Below the pieces are notes generated by a model. That model ran no database searches and was not told the origin of the DNA. It saw only the letters and a program-made list of their open reading frames with translations. This document shows, in pieces, positions 22,845 to 31,845 of a stretch of 33,494 nt of DNA (its first letter is position 1; each line of letters begins with the position of its first letter). A program made the position numbers and the translations under genes. The stretch covers positions 1 through 33,494 of the forward strand of contig DXIU01000126.1 of assembly GCA_019112765.1 (NCBI GenBank). The letters run 5' to 3'. This stretch comes from Candidatus Mediterraneibacter norwichensis (GTDB taxonomy: Bacteria > Bacillota > Clostridia > Lachnospirales > Lachnospiraceae).

Positions 22845-24344
22845 ATGCTGAAACAAAAGGAGTACAAATTCTGGTTCTGCACAGGCTCTCAGGATTTATA
22901 CGGAGATGAGTGCCTTGCAAAAGTTGCTGAGCATTCCAAAATTATTGTTGAGAAAATCAACGAGTCCGGCCTGCTTCCCTACGAAGTAGTATGGAAACCG
23001 ACACTGATCACAAACGAACTGATCAGAAAGACATTTAATGAGGCAAATGTAGATGAGAACTGTGCAGGCGTTATCACATGGATGCATACATTCTCACCGG
23101 CAAAATCCTGGATTCTCGGTCTTCAGGAATACAGAAAGCCGCTGCTTCATCTGCACACTCAGTTCAACCAGGAGATTCCGTATGATACCATCGATATGGA
23201 CTTTATGAACGAGAACCAGTCCGCTCACGGCGACCGCGAGTACGGCCATATCTTCAGCCGTCTCGGAATTGAGCGCAAGATCGTTGTAGGTCACTGGACG
23301 GATGAAAATGTGCTGAAGAAAATCGCATCCTGGATGCGTACGGCAGTAGGTATTATTGAAAGCAGCCATGTACGTATTATGAGAATTGCAGACAACATGA
23401 GAAACGTTGCTGTTACAGAAGGCGACAAAGTTGAGGCACAGATCAAATTCGGATGGGAAGTTGACGCTTATCCGGTAAATGAGATCGCAGAGGCTGTAGA
23501 GGCAGTCAGCGAAAGCGATGTGAAAGCTCTGACAGATGAGTACTACGATACATATGAGATCCTTCTTGAGGGAAGAGATGCGGACGAGTTCAGAAAACAC
23601 GTGGCAGTACAGGCACAGATCGAGCTTGGCTTCGAACGCTTCCTGGAGGAGAAGAACTATCAGGCAATTGTTACACATTTCGGCGACCTGGGCGCTTTAA
23701 AACAGCTTCCGGGACTTGCAATCCAGAGACTGATGCAGAAAGGCTACGGCTTCGGCGCTGAGGGAGACTGGAAGACAGCAGGTATGGTCCGCATTATGAA
23801 GATCATGACAGAGGGTATGAAAGACGCAAAAGGAACTTCCTTTATGGAAGACTATACATACAATCTGGTACCGGGCAAAGAAGGAATTCTTGAGGCTCAT
23901 ATGCTTGAGGTGTGCCCGACGATCGCTGACGGCCCCATCAGCATCAAGGTAAATCCGCTTTCCATGGGTGACAGAGAAGATCCGGCAAGACTGGTATTCA
24001 CATCCAAAGAAGGTCCGGCAGTTGCTACATCCCTGATTGATCTGGGCGACAGATTCCGCCTGATCATTAATGATGTAAACTGCAAGAAAACAGAAAAACC
24101 GATGCCGAAGCTTCCGGTTGCAACAGCATTCTGGACACCGGAGCCGAATCTGCAGACAGGCGCAGAGGCGTGGATCCTCTGCGGCGGAGCTCATCACACA
24201 GCGTTCTCCTATGACCTGACATCTGAGCAGATGGGAGACTGGGCAGCAGCTATGGGCATCGAGGCTGTTTACATTGATAAAGACACAACTATCCGCAACC
24301 TGAAGAATGAGCTGAGATGGAACAGCATTGCATTCAGAAAATAG
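22845..24344 (+). CDS. araA: L-arabinose isomerase
   Basis: A 499-residue enzyme that interconverts L-arabinose and L-ribulose with a manganese cofactor. The N-terminus KEYKFWFCTGSQDLYG, the WMHTFSPAKSW motif, HLHTQFNQEIPYDTIDMDFMNENQSAHGDREYG in the first domain, YGFGAEGDWKTAGMVR near residue 305 (a metal-binding Glu) and HMLEVCPTI near residue 350 are all conserved. The ending with LCGGAHHTAFS contains a further metal/catalytic His. Length equals that of E. coli AraA (500). AGGAGGAAAAC precedes the ATG. It probably shares a transcript with araD. Confidence 0.98.
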   Translation: MLKQKEYKFWFCTGSQDLYGDECLAKVAEHSKIIVEKINESGLLPYEVVWKPTLITNELIRKTFNEANVDENCAGVITWMHTFSPAKSWILGLQEYRKPLLHLHTQFNQEIPYDTIDMDFMNENQSAHGDREYGHIFSRLGIERKIVVGHWTDENVLKKIASWMRTAVGIIESSHVRIMRIADNMRNVAVTEGDKVEAQIKFGWEVDAYPVNEIAEAVEAVSESDVKALTDEYYDTYEILLEGRDADEFRKHVAVQAQIELGFERFLEEKNYQAIVTHFGDLGALKQLPGLAIQRLMQKGYGFGAEGDWKTAGMVRIMKIMTEGMKDAKGTSFMEDYTYNLVPGKEGILEAHMLEVCPTIADGPISIKVNPLSMGDREDPARLVFTSKEGPAVATSLIDLGDRFRLIINDVNCKKTEKPMPKLPVATAFWTPEPNLQTGAEAWILCGGAHHTAFSYDLTSEQMGDWAAAMGIEAVYIDKDTTIRNLKNELRWNSIAFRK

Positions 24345-24351
24345 TTCGCGG

Positions 24352-24380
24352 TTTACAACCCGCCTGTCCGACGGTATAAT
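24352..24380 (+). promoter_or_regulatory. Promoter for ddh
   Basis: TTTACA (24352-24357), a 17-base spacer and a perfect TATAAT (24375-24380), beginning 8 bases after the araA stop. It would give ddh its own transcript starting near 24387. Confidence 0.78.
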
Positions 24381-24389
24381 AACAAAAGA

Positions 24390-24416
24390 GGCGGTGCCGG
24401 ATCTGACGGCACCGCC
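24390..24416 (+). promoter_or_regulatory. 5'-terminal GC-rich hairpin of the ddh leader
   Basis: Perfect 10-base arms GGCGGTGCCG (24390-24399) and CGGCACCGCC (24407-24416) with a 7-base loop, at the predicted 5' end of the ddh transcript and 32 bases before the start codon. No T run follows, so it is not an intrinsic terminator; it may stabilise the mRNA. Confidence 0.65.
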
Positions 24417-24447
24417 ATATAAAACAGTCGGAAAAGGAGCAGAAATC

Positions 24448-25434
24448 ATGAGTATAAAAATTGGTATTGCAGGCTATGGAAATCTTGGAAGAGGCGTGGA
24501 GTGCGCCATAAAGCAGAATCCGGATATGGAGCTTGCGGCAGTATTTACCCGCAGGAATCCGGAGAGTGTACAGATCCTCACAGAGGGCGTCCCGGTGTGC
24601 CGGATGGAGGATGCCGGGGAATGGAAAGACAGGATTGATGTTATGATTCTCTGCGGAGGAAGCGCGACCGATCTCCCGGAACAGACTCCGGCTTTTGCAA
24701 AGATGTTTAACGTGATCGACAGTTTTGATACCCATGCAAAAATACCGGAGCACTACGCAAATGTCGATGCAGCGGCAAAAGAAGGCGGTAAAGTGGGAAT
24801 TATCTCCGTGGGCTGGGATCCGGGAATGTTCTCCCTGAACAGACTTTATGCCAACGCAATTCTTCCGGACGGGAAGGATTATACATTCTGGGGAAAAGGC
24901 GTCAGCCAGGGACATTCTGACGCTGTTCGCCGGATAGAGGGCGTAAAGGATGCCAGACAGTATACGATTCCTGTAGAATCTGCCCTTGAGGCGGTCCGCG
25001 CGGGAGAGAATCCGGAGCTTTCAACAAGAGAGAAGCACACAAGAGAGTGTTTTGTTGTGCTGGAGGAAGGCGCGGATGCGGCTAAGGTAGAGGAAGAGAT
25101 CAGGACTATGCCGAATTATTTTGCAGATTATGATACTACGGTTCATTTTATCAGTGAGGAGGAACTGCAGAAAAATCACAGCGGCATTCCCCACGGCGGT
25201 TTTGTCCTGCGCAGCGGGAAGACAGGATGGAACGGAGAAAACAGCCATCTGATTGAGTACAGTCTGAAACTGGACTCCAATCCGGAGTTTACTTCCTGCG
25301 TTCTGGCGGCATATGCCAGAGCAGCGTACAGACTCTCCCGGGAGGGCGTATCCGGATGCAGGACGGTGTTCGACATTGCGCCGGCTTATCTGAGCGAAAA
25401 GAGCGGGGAAGAATTAAGAAAGATGATGCTGTAA
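24448..25434 (+). CDS. ddh: meso-Diaminopimelate D-dehydrogenase
   Basis: A 328-residue NADP-dependent dehydrogenase making meso-diaminopimelate from tetrahydrodipicolinate in one step, for cell wall and lysine. Seen: the Rossmann motif IGIAGYGNLGRGVE (residues 5-18), LCGGSATDLPEQ, DSFDTHAKIPEHY, VGWDPGMFSLNRLYANAILP, FWGKGVSQGHSDAVRRI and the ending AAYARAAYRLSREG. Length fits the family (about 320-330). The ATG at 24448 has AAAGGAG upstream. Its place between araA and the sugar kinase is unrelated to arabinose use; it has its own strong promoter. The longer frame from 24328 overlaps araA and is rejected. Confidence 0.95.
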   Translation: MSIKIGIAGYGNLGRGVECAIKQNPDMELAAVFTRRNPESVQILTEGVPVCRMEDAGEWKDRIDVMILCGGSATDLPEQTPAFAKMFNVIDSFDTHAKIPEHYANVDAAAKEGGKVGIISVGWDPGMFSLNRLYANAILPDGKDYTFWGKGVSQGHSDAVRRIEGVKDARQYTIPVESALEAVRAGENPELSTREKHTRECFVVLEEGADAAKVEEEIRTMPNYFADYDTTVHFISEEELQKNHSGIPHGGFVLRSGKTGWNGENSHLIEYSLKLDSNPEFTSCVLAAYARAAYRLSREGVSGCRTVFDIAPAYLSEKSGEELRKMML

Positions 25435-25443
25435 CAGCGGCAT

Positions 25444-25593
25444 CTCTCCTGGATGTCACAGACGGATATAACCGTCTGCGCCGGAGAGGACAATAGCTGT
25501 TTTATAACCGGACCAGGGAAGTCCCTTCTGAGAAGCCGCGGAGCGTCTGTCCGGTTATGGACAAATAGCGAAGCGGATTGAGAAGATCCGCTT
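25444..25593 (+). promoter_or_regulatory. Three consecutive stem-loops upstream of the ribulokinase gene
   Basis: Stem 1 (25444-25488): CTCTCC/GGAGAG enclosing CAGACGG/CCGTCTG. Stem 2 (25504-25558): perfect 10-base arms ATAACCGGAC/GTCCGGTTAT around 35 bases. Stem 3 (25571-25593): AAGCGGAT/ATCCGCTT. None has a T run; AAAAGGAGG for the kinase follows. This 192-base gap has no open frame of note. It resembles no riboswitch I can name. Confidence 0.6.
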
Positions 25594-25626
25594 GACCAGA
25601 ATGAAAATAAAAAGGAGGAAACAAAG

Positions 25627-27231
25627 ATGCGCAGTATTGAAGAAATCAAAGAAGCCATCAGCACAGGAAAGGCATGTCTTGGAATTGAGTTCGGCTCAAC
25701 AAGAATCAAAGCAGTGCTGATTGATGTGGACAAGGCTCCCATTGCTTCCGGAACCTATGACTGGGAAAACAGATATGAAAATCATATCTGGACATACAGT
25801 GAGGAGGATATCTGGAACGGCCTGCAGGGATGCTACCAGGATCTGGTAAAAGATGTGGAAGAAAAATACGGCGAGAAGATTACAAAGCTTGCAGGTATCG
25901 GATTCAGTGCAATGATGCACGGATATCTGGCATTCGACGAGAAAGGGGATATGCTTGTTCCCTTCCGTACATGGAGAAACACAATTACAGGAGAGGCGTC
26001 TGAAAAACTTTCAGAACTGTTCCAGTATCATATTCCGCAGCGCTGGAGCATCGCGCATCTTTATCAGGCAATCTTAAACGGCGAAGATCATGTGAAAGAT
26101 GTCCGCTTCATCACGACGCTGGCAGGATATATTCACTGGAAACTGACAGGCGAGAAAGTACTTGGAAACGGCGACGCTTCCGGTATATTCCCGATGGATG
26201 TGAAAGCAAAAGACTATGACAGCGCTATGATCGAGAAGTTTGACAATCTTGTGGCTGACAAGGGATATCCGTGGAAGCTGAAAGACATTCTGCCGAAATC
26301 TCTTCTTGCGGGAGAAAATGCAGGATACCTGACAGAAGAAGGAGCAAAGCTCCTTGATACATCAGGAACACTGGAAGCAGGCGTTCCGCTGTGTCCGCCG
26401 GAAGGCGACGCAGGAACCGGTATGACAGCTACAAACAGTGTTGCTGTAAGAACAGGAAATGTATCTGCAGGAACCAGTGTATTCGCAATGGCAGTTCTTG
26501 AAAAAGATCTGACAAAACCGTACGAGGAAATCGACCTTGTTACAACTCCGTCAGGAGATCTGGTCGCAATGGTTCACTGCAACAACTGTACATCCGACCT
26601 GAACGCATGGGTAGGCCTTTTCAGAGAATACACAGAATGCCTTGGAATTGAGCCGGATATGAACAAGATCTTCTCAATTCTGTACAATAAGGCTCTTGAA
26701 GGGGATGCTGACTGCGGCGGCCTTCTGGCATACAACTACTTCTCGGGAGAGCATATTACAGGTTTTGAGGAAGGACGTCCGCTCTTCGTGCGCTCACCTG
26801 AGAGCAAATTTAACCTGGCAAACTTTATGAGAGTACATCTGTATACATCTCTCGGCGCTCTTAAGACAGGTATGGATATTCTTCTTAAGAAAGAACATAT
26901 TAAACTGGACAAGATGCTTGGACACGGCGGTCTGTTCAAGACAAAAGGTGTCGGACAGAGAATCCTTGCAGGCGCGATTGACACGCCGGTTTACGTTATG
27001 GAGACAGCCGGAGAAGGCGGCGCATGGGGAATCGCTCTTCTGGCAGATTACATGGTAAACAAGGCAGACGGCGAGAGCCTGACAGACTACCTTGACAATA
27101 AGGTATTCCATGATGCAGTCGGCTCCGGAATGGATCCGGTACCGGAAGATGTGGATGGATATGAGAAGTTCATGGAAAACTACAGAAAAGGTCTTGCAAT
27201 CGAGAGAGCTGCTGTAGATGTACAGATCTAG
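25627..27231 (+). CDS. araB: FGGY family carbohydrate kinase, probable ribulokinase
   Basis: A 534-residue FGGY-type sugar kinase with the N-terminal phosphate motif [20 protein letters not shown] (17-36), [13 protein letters not shown], the central [36 protein letters not shown], and the C-terminal adenosine region [19 protein letters not shown] and [19 protein letters not shown] kinases phosphorylate ribulose, xylulose, glycerol and similar sugars. Ribulokinase is inferred because it closes the gap between araA and araD in this cluster. The sequence is not a close copy of E. coli AraB and resembles a branch sometimes annotated as xylulokinase, so that remains possible. AAAAGGAGG precedes the ATG. 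A terminator follows. Confidence 0.78.
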   Translation: MRSIEEIKEAISTGKACLGIEFGSTRIKAVLIDVDKAPIASGTYDWENRYENHIWTYSEEDIWNGLQGCYQDLVKDVEEKYGEKITKLAGIGFSAMMHGYLAFDEKGDMLVPFRTWRNTITGEASEKLSELFQYHIPQRWSIAHLYQAILNGEDHVKDVRFITTLAGYIHWKLTGEKVLGNGDASGIFPMDVKAKDYDSAMIEKFDNLVADKGYPWKLKDILPKSLLAGENAGYLTEEGAKLLDTSGTLEAGVPLCPPEGDAGTGMTATNSVAVRTGNVSAGTSVFAMAVLEKDLTKPYEEIDLVTTPSGDLVAMVHCNNCTSDLNAWVGLFREYTECLGIEPDMNKIFSILYNKALEGDADCGGLLAYNYFSGEHITGFEEGRPLFVRSPESKFNLANFMRVHLYTSLGALKTGMDILLKKEHIKLDKMLGHGGLFKTKGVGQRILAGAIDTPVYVMETAGEGGAWGIALLADYMVNKADGESLTDYLDNKVFHDAVGSGMDPVPEDVDGYEKFMENYRKGLAIERAAVDVQI

Positions 27232-27308
27232 TTTCAGATATTTCAGAAACAGAATGTGGAGCGGAATATTATCTGCTCCGTATTATGCCTGATTCAGAAC
27301 AGTTGAAG

Positions 27309-27346
27309 ACAATGCCTGCCGGAATGATCCGGCGGGCATTGTTTTT
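27309..27346 (+). terminator. Intrinsic terminator of the arabinose cluster
   Basis: Arms ACAATGCC-GCCGG and CCGGC-GGCATTGT with a short loop, then TTTTT. A weaker stem GGAGC/GCTCC lies upstream near 27257-27278. Confidence 0.9.
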
Positions 27347-27356
27347 GGGAAAATAC

Positions 27357-27385
27357 TTGTACAGCAAAAGGTTTAGTGCTATGAT
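27357..27385 (+). promoter_or_regulatory. Promoter of the folate operon
   Basis: TTGTAC (27357-27362), a 17-base spacer and TATGAT (27380-27385). A small stem GTTCTG/CAGAAC (27387-27403) covers the predicted start. No tetrahydrofolate riboswitch was recognised in the short leader. Confidence 0.6.
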
Positions 27386-27436
27386 AGTTCTGTTCAGCAG
27401 AACGGAAAAGTGAAAATCTGAAAGGAAACAAAAAAC

Positions 27437-28822
27437 GTGACCTACAAAGAAGCAAGGGTATATTTGGACGAAATGTCGAAATACGGAAGTGTACTTGGCT
27501 TGGAGACAATTCGAGGTCTGTTGCGTGAACTTGGGAATCCCCAGGATGATCTGAAGTTCATACATATTGCAGGGACGAATGGCAAGGGATCTGTGCTTGC
27601 ATACACTTCAACAATATTAAGTGAGGCAGGCTACAGGATCGGGCGATATGTTTCACCAACAGTAGTTTCCTATCTGGAGCGGATTCAGGTTGACGGAGAA
27701 TGGATATCGGAGACGGAATTCGCTGAAATGACAGAGATTGTAAGAGATGCTGTTGCCCGACTTGAGGCGGCCGGAGAACCGGTCCCCACTGTCTTTGAGA
27801 CAGAGACGGCAATGGCATTTTTATATTTCAGGAAGAAAAAATGTGATCTGGCTGTAATCGAGGCGGGCCTTGGCGGTACGCTGGATGCCACCAATATTAT
27901 ACAGAATACCGTCTGCGCGGTTTTCGCAAGCATCAGCAGGGATCATCTGGGCGTAATCGGAAACAGTCTGGAAGAGATTGCGGAGAACAAGGCCGGAATT
28001 ATAAAGCCAGGCTGTGCAGTCGTTTCCGCATTTCAGAGGGAGAATGTGGAAGTAATACTGAAAGAACGGGCACAGAGTCTGGGATGCCCCTATATCCGGG
28101 CAGAGCAGGATGAAACAGAGATTATCCGGGAGGATTACCGGGGAATTACTTTTTCCTATAAAGAATTCAGAAATGTGCATACATCTATGGCAGGACGGAA
28201 TCAGACCGGAAACGCGGCGACCGCTCTGGAGACAATCCGGACACTGCGGCAGCTGGGGTATGAAATCCCGGAAGAAGCCGTAAAGACGGGCATGGAGCGG
28301 ACCGTCTGGCCCGGGAGATTCAGCTGTATTGGTGAAGATCCTGTTTTTATTGTGGACGGCGCTCATAATGAGGATGCGGTGCTGCGGCTTCGGGAATCTG
28401 TGGAAATGTATTTCCCGGGGCGCAGACTCCTTTGTATTATGGGCGTTTTTAAGGATAAAGAATATGGCAGAATGGCGCAGATTATGGGGCCGCTGGCGTC
28501 TGTGATCTATCCGGCGGCGCTGCCGGATCAGCAGCGGGGACTGCCGCCGGAGAAACTGGCGGAGACACTGAAATTGTATTGTCCCTGCGTGAAGGCATCG
28601 GATGAATTATCCGGGAGTCCGACGGCACGGGCAGCGCAGGAAGATACGGCAGTACAGAATTATACGGCAGCGCAGGAAGATACGGTGGCGCAGGCTGTAC
28701 AGGCGGCGCTGAGAGAAGCAGAAAAAGAAGATGTAATTCTTGCGTTCGGTTCTCTGTCCTATCTGCATCAGATCAAAGAGGCATATGACAGGGCAGTATG
28801 TAAAAAGAGGGATGAGAGATGA
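27437..28822 (+). CDS. folC: Bifunctional folylpolyglutamate/dihydrofolate synthase
   Basis: A 461-residue Mur-ligase-like enzyme adding glutamate to dihydropteroate or folates. Seen: the P-loop [13 protein letters not shown] (about 41-53), [17 protein letters not shown], the [11 protein letters not shown] stretch, [13 protein letters not shown] (about 142-154), [19 protein letters not shown] and, in the C-terminal domain, [21 protein letters not shown] and [12 protein letters not shown]. The start is GTG at 27437 with AAAGGAAAC upstream. Near residues 390-425, between KASDEL and the last strand, there is an insertion with repeated AAQEDT units encoded by a 36-base direct repeat, not usual in the family. 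The next gene overlaps the stop by four bases. Confidence 0.94.
   Translation: MTYKEARVYLDEMSKYGSVLGLETIRGLLRELGNPQDDLKFIHIAGTNGKGSVLAYTSTILSEAGYRIGRYVSPTVVSYLERIQVDGEWISETEFAEMTEIVRDAVARLEAAGEPVPTVFETETAMAFLYFRKKKCDLAVIEAGLGGTLDATNIIQNTVCAVFASISRDHLGVIGNSLEEIAENKAGIIKPGCAVVSAFQRENVEVILKERAQSLGCPYIRAEQDETEIIREDYRGITFSYKEFRNVHTSMAGRNQTGNAATALETIRTLRQLGYEIPEEAVKTGMERTVWPGRFSCIGEDPVFIVDGAHNEDAVLRLRESVEMYFPGRRLLCIMGVFKDKEYGRMAQIMGPLASVIYPAALPDQQRGLPPEKLAETLKLYCPCVKASDELSGSPTARAAQEDTAVQNYTAAQEDTVAQAVQAALREAEKEDVILAFGSLSYLHQIKEAYDRAVCKKRDER
28630..28685 (+). repeat. In-frame direct repeat (36-base period) inside folC
   Basis: The 20-mer GGCAGCGCAGGAAGATACGG occurs at 28630-28649 and again at 28666-28685. 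The period of 36 bases equals 12 codons, so the frame is kept and the peptide shows two AAQEDT units. Confidence 0.9.
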
Positions 28823-29382
28823 TAGATCAGAAAAAAATCGAAGAGGCGGTAAGGCTTTTCCTCGAGGGAATCGGGGAAGATGTTTCCAGAGAAGGATTAA
28901 AAGAGACACCGGGCAGAATAGCCAGAATGTGTGAGGAACTCTACGGAGGAATGGAAGAGGATGCGTCTGTGCATCTTTCAAAAACATTTTCTGTGGACAG
29001 CAGCGAGATGGTAATTGAGAAAGATATTACGTTTTATTCCACCTGTGAGCATCATATTCTGCCGTTTTACGGGAAAGTACATATTGCATATATTCCGGAC
29101 AGGAATGTGGTGGGCCTGAGCAAACTGGCCAGAACAGTGGAGGTATTCGCCAGAAGACTTCAGCTTCAGGAACAGCTTACCGGGCAGATCGCGGATGCGC
29201 TGATGGAATTTATGCAGCCAAAAGGCGCCCTTGTCATGATTGAGGCGGAGCATATGTGTATGACCATGCGTGGGATAAAGAAACCGGGCAGCAGAACCAT
29301 AACGCTGGCAAGACGAGGCGTCTTTGAATCAGATCCGGCGCTGGAGGAGCGGTTTTTCCGGATGCTGCCGGCAGAACACTGA
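28819..29382 (+). CDS. folE: GTP cyclohydrolase I
   Basis: A 187-residue type I GTP cyclohydrolase, making 7,8-dihydroneopterin triphosphate, the first step of folate synthesis. Seen: [19 protein letters not shown] (27-45), [23 protein letters not shown] with zinc ligands Cys76 and His79, [25 protein letters not shown], and [15 protein letters not shown] with the zinc ligand Cys147. The length is normal. The ATG overlaps the folC stop (ATGA), with AAAGAGGGATGAGAG upstream, indicating translational coupling. The zinc site is complete, so activity is expected. Confidence 0.97.
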   Translation: MIDQKKIEEAVRLFLEGIGEDVSREGLKETPGRIARMCEELYGGMEEDASVHLSKTFSVDSSEMVIEKDITFYSTCEHHILPFYGKVHIAYIPDRNVVGLSKLARTVEVFARRLQLQEQLTGQIADALMEFMQPKGALVMIEAEHMCMTMRGIKKPGSRTITLARRGVFESDPALEERFFRMLPAEH

Positions 29383-29401
29383 GGTAGCCGAATCAGGGAA
29401 G

Positions 29402-29440
29402 TCCCCTGCTTCCATATTGTAAAGAGTAATAAGCAGGGGA
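29402..29440 (+). promoter_or_regulatory. Stem-loop between folE and the HD hydrolase gene
   Basis: Perfect arms TCCCCTGCTT (29402-29411) and AAGCAGGGGA (29431-29440) around a 19-base loop, with no T run. It may lower or protect downstream mRNA; it does not look like a terminator. GGGAGGAAGAG for the next gene follows after about 40 bases. Confidence 0.55.
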
Positions 29441-29495
29441 GGAATATGCTGACAGGCTGCAGAGCGGAGCGAAGGAGAGAGGGAGGAAGAGAACA

Positions 29496-29987
29496 GTGAA
29501 AAGAGTAAACGCCATACTGTCCCATCCTTTATATCAGAAATGTTACCGGAGGCTTGAAATACTGGAGAAGGACAGAAAATTCTGCTGCCATCAGATGCCT
29601 CATCTGATGGACGTGGCCAGAATAGCATACATTATTTGTCTGGAGCAGGATCTGGGAATAAAAAAGGACGTGATTTACGGGGCGGCCATCCTTCACGATA
29701 TAGGAAAGTATGTCCAGTATGAAGAAGGAATACCGCATGAGGTATCCGGAGAAAAAATCGCTTCGGAGATTCTGAATAGTCTTCCCGGTGACTGCGTATA
29801 TTCTGAAGAGGAAAAGAGGATGATCCTGACAGGGATCCGCGGGCACCGGAGACTGAGAGATCATGCAGAACCTTTGGAGCGGCTGCTCTATACCAGCGAT
29901 AAAGTCTCACGGATGTGTTTTGCATGTCCGGCACAGAGCGAGTGTGACTGGAGCGCTGAGAAAAAAAATATGGGGATTTCGGTTTGA
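29496..29987 (+). CDS. HD domain phosphohydrolase in the folate operon
   Basis: A 163-residue HD-superfamily protein. Metal-binding residues visible: His36 (CHQMPHLMDVARIAY), His67-Asp68 (AAILHDIGKYVQY), His81 (GIPHEVSGEKIAS), His117 (IRGHRRLRDH) and Asp135 (LYTSDKVSRM). A cysteine cluster C141, C144 and C150 at the end (MCFACPAQSEC) could bind a metal. HD proteins hydrolyse phosphate esters of nucleotides and similar compounds. It lies between folE and folP; the folate pathway needs a step removing phosphates from dihydroneopterin triphosphate, and no Nudix-type enzyme is encoded here, so this protein is a candidate. That is inference. The start is GTG at 29496 with GGGAGGAAGAG upstream. Confidence 0.85.
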   Translation: MKRVNAILSHPLYQKCYRRLEILEKDRKFCCHQMPHLMDVARIAYIICLEQDLGIKKDVIYGAAILHDIGKYVQYEEGIPHEVSGEKIASEILNSLPGDCVYSEEEKRMILTGIRGHRRLRDHAEPLERLLYTSDKVSRMCFACPAQSECDWSAEKKNMGISV

Positions 29988-30035
29988 AACAGCAGGTACA
30001 GTATAAAAATAAATACAGAATATGGAGATTAGAGT

Positions 30036-30848
30036 ATGATCATAGGCGGAAAGGAATTTGACACAGAAAATCAGACATACATAATGGGAATCTTAAACGT
30101 GACGCCGGATTCCTTTTCAGACGGCGGTAAGTATAACCGGATTGACGCGGCGCTTGCCCATGCCAGGCAGATGGCAGAAGAAGGGGCGGACATGATTGAT
30201 GTGGGCGGTGAGTCTACACGCCCGGGACATGTGCAGATTTCTGACGAGGAGGAGATTGAAAGGGTTGTCCCGGTTATTGAGACTTTGAAAAAAGAGCTGG
30301 ATATCCCGGTATCCGTGGACACTTACAAAAGCCGGGTTGCCCGGGCGGCTCTTGCTGCCGGAGCAGATCTGGTGAACGACATCTGGGGGCTGAAATATGA
30401 CCCGGAGATGGCTGCGGTTATTGCACAAAGCGGCGCGGCGTGCTGCCTGATGCATAACCGGAATAACACGGATTATGTCCGGTTCATCCCTGAATTTCTG
30501 GAAGATATGCGGGAATGTATAAGCCTGGCAGATAAGGCAGGTATTTCACGGGATAAAATTATACTGGATCCGGGCGTGGGGTTCGGCAAGACATATGAGA
30601 TGAATCTTGAGATCATCAGCCGACTGGAAGTTATGCAGGAACTGGGGCTTCCGGTTCTTCTGGGCACTTCGAGAAAATCTGTGATTGGTCTCACACTGAA
30701 TCTTCCGGCAGAAGAAAGAGAAGAGGGGACCCTGGTTACAACAGTTTACGGTGTGCAGAAAAGATGTGCATTTGTGAGAGTACATGACGTCAGGAAGAAT
30801 AAAAGAGCAGTGCAGATGACACAGGCGCTGATGCCGTATGCTCTTTAA
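30036..30848 (+). CDS. folP: Dihydropteroate synthase
   Basis: A 270-residue TIM-barrel enzyme joining dihydropterin pyrophosphate and p-aminobenzoate, the target of sulfonamides. Seen: MGILNVTPDSFSDGG (17-31), DMIDVGGESTRPG, VSVDTYKSRVARAALAAGADLVNDI, CLMHNR, ILDPGVGFGKT, LLGTSRKSVIG and, near the C-terminus, FVRVHDVRKNKRAVQM. All substrate-binding motifs appear intact. The length is normal. The ATG has TGGAG upstream, 48 bases after the HD gene. It is the fourth gene of the operon. Confidence 0.97.
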   Translation: MIIGGKEFDTENQTYIMGILNVTPDSFSDGGKYNRIDAALAHARQMAEEGADMIDVGGESTRPGHVQISDEEEIERVVPVIETLKKELDIPVSVDTYKSRVARAALAAGADLVNDIWGLKYDPEMAAVIAQSGAACCLMHNRNNTDYVRFIPEFLEDMRECISLADKAGISRDKIILDPGVGFGKTYEMNLEIISRLEVMQELGLPVLLGTSRKSVIGLTLNLPAEEREEGTLVTTVYGVQKRCAFVRVHDVRKNKRAVQMTQALMPYAL

Positions 30849-30954
30849 AACGGAAAGCTGCTGAGAAGGGGAAAGCAATGCTGCCGGACTGACAGCGGAT
30901 TATCTGTCTGCCGGAAATAATAGAATAGCAGGAAACAGAACAGGAGTTTATATT

Positions 30955-31797
30955 ATGATTACAGATAAAAGTGAAAGAACTGCGGACCGGATCCGCATTA
31001 TAGATCTGGAGGTGTTTGCAAACCATGGAGTATTTCCTGAGGAAAATGCTCTTGGACAGAAATTTATTATTTCCGCGGATCTGTATACGGATACGCGGAA
31101 GGCGGGAAAAACAGATGATCTGACGGATTCTGTTCATTACGGGGAGGTCAGCGCCTTTATCAGCCTGTATCTGAAGAAGCATACCTTTAAGCTGCTGGAG
31201 AGCGCGGCAGAGAATCTTGCAGAAGAACTGCTGATGAAATATCCGCTCCTTCAGGAAATAAGACTGGAAATCAAAAAACCCTGGGCTCCGATCCGGCAGT
31301 CCCTGAAGACAGTAAGTGTAGAGATACGGAGGGGCAGACATACGGCTTACATAGCCCTTGGGTCCAATCTTGGAGACCGGGAAGCATACATACAGGACGC
31401 AGTAAAAGCGTTAAAAGATATCAGAGGATGCCAGGTGAAGCAGATTTCAGATCTGATCGAAACCAGACCTTACGGGGTGACGGAACAGGAGGATTTCCTG
31501 AATGGCTGCCTGGAGCTTGAGACGCTTCTGACGCCGGAGGAATTGTTAAAAGAACTGAACAGGATTGAAAGTGAAGCGGGCCGGGAGCGCAGGGTGCACT
31601 GGGGACCGCGGACCCTGGATCTGGACATTATTTTTTATGATGATCTGATTGTGCAGAAGACAGAGCTCTGCATCCCTCACGTGGATATGCAAAGAAGAAG
31701 ATTTGTGCTGGAGCCGCTGGCACAGATCGCGCCTTATAAAAGACATCCGGTATATGGAAAAACAGTAAAGGAAATGCTGGAAGAGATGGCGTTATAA
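30955..31797 (+). CDS. Bifunctional dihydroneopterin aldolase / HPPK (FolB-FolK fusion)
   Basis: A 280-residue fusion. Residues 11-127 are FolB: IRIIDLEVFANHGVFPEEN (13-31, with catalytic Glu30), SVHYGEV, LLESAAENLAEELL and IKKPWAPI (catalytic Lys region near 108). Residues 130-280 are FolK: TAYIALGSNLGDREAYI (130-146), the acceptor-loop ETRPYGVTEQEDFLNG, and HWGPRTLDLDIIFYDD (215-230) with the metal-binding aspartates, then IPHVDMQRRRFVLEPLAQIAP. The fused protein makes 6-hydroxymethyl-dihydropterin and pyrophosphorylates it for FolP. This FolB-FolK fusion is common in Firmicutes. AGGAG precedes the ATG. The 106-base gap before it contains a GACAG/CTGTC stem. Confidence 0.96.
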   Translation: MITDKSERTADRIRIIDLEVFANHGVFPEENALGQKFIISADLYTDTRKAGKTDDLTDSVHYGEVSAFISLYLKKHTFKLLESAAENLAEELLMKYPLLQEIRLEIKKPWAPIRQSLKTVSVEIRRGRHTAYIALGSNLGDREAYIQDAVKALKDIRGCQVKQISDLIETRPYGVTEQEDFLNGCLELETLLTPEELLKELNRIESEAGRERRVHWGPRTLDLDIIFYDDLIVQKTELCIPHVDMQRRRFVLEPLAQIAPYKRHPVYGKTVKEMLEEMAL

Positions 31798-31845
31798 GCA
31801 AGGGCAGAGTTTTGATTCTGTATTGTTGAAAAGGAATGAGTATCA

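Noticed and set aside
25435..25626. T-box or other known riboswitch before the ribulokinase gene
   Set aside because: No T-box sequence, no terminator T run and no match to a class I can name; kept only as structured leader.
27386..27436. Tetrahydrofolate riboswitch upstream of folC
   Set aside because: Only about 50 bases lie between promoter and start, with a single small stem.
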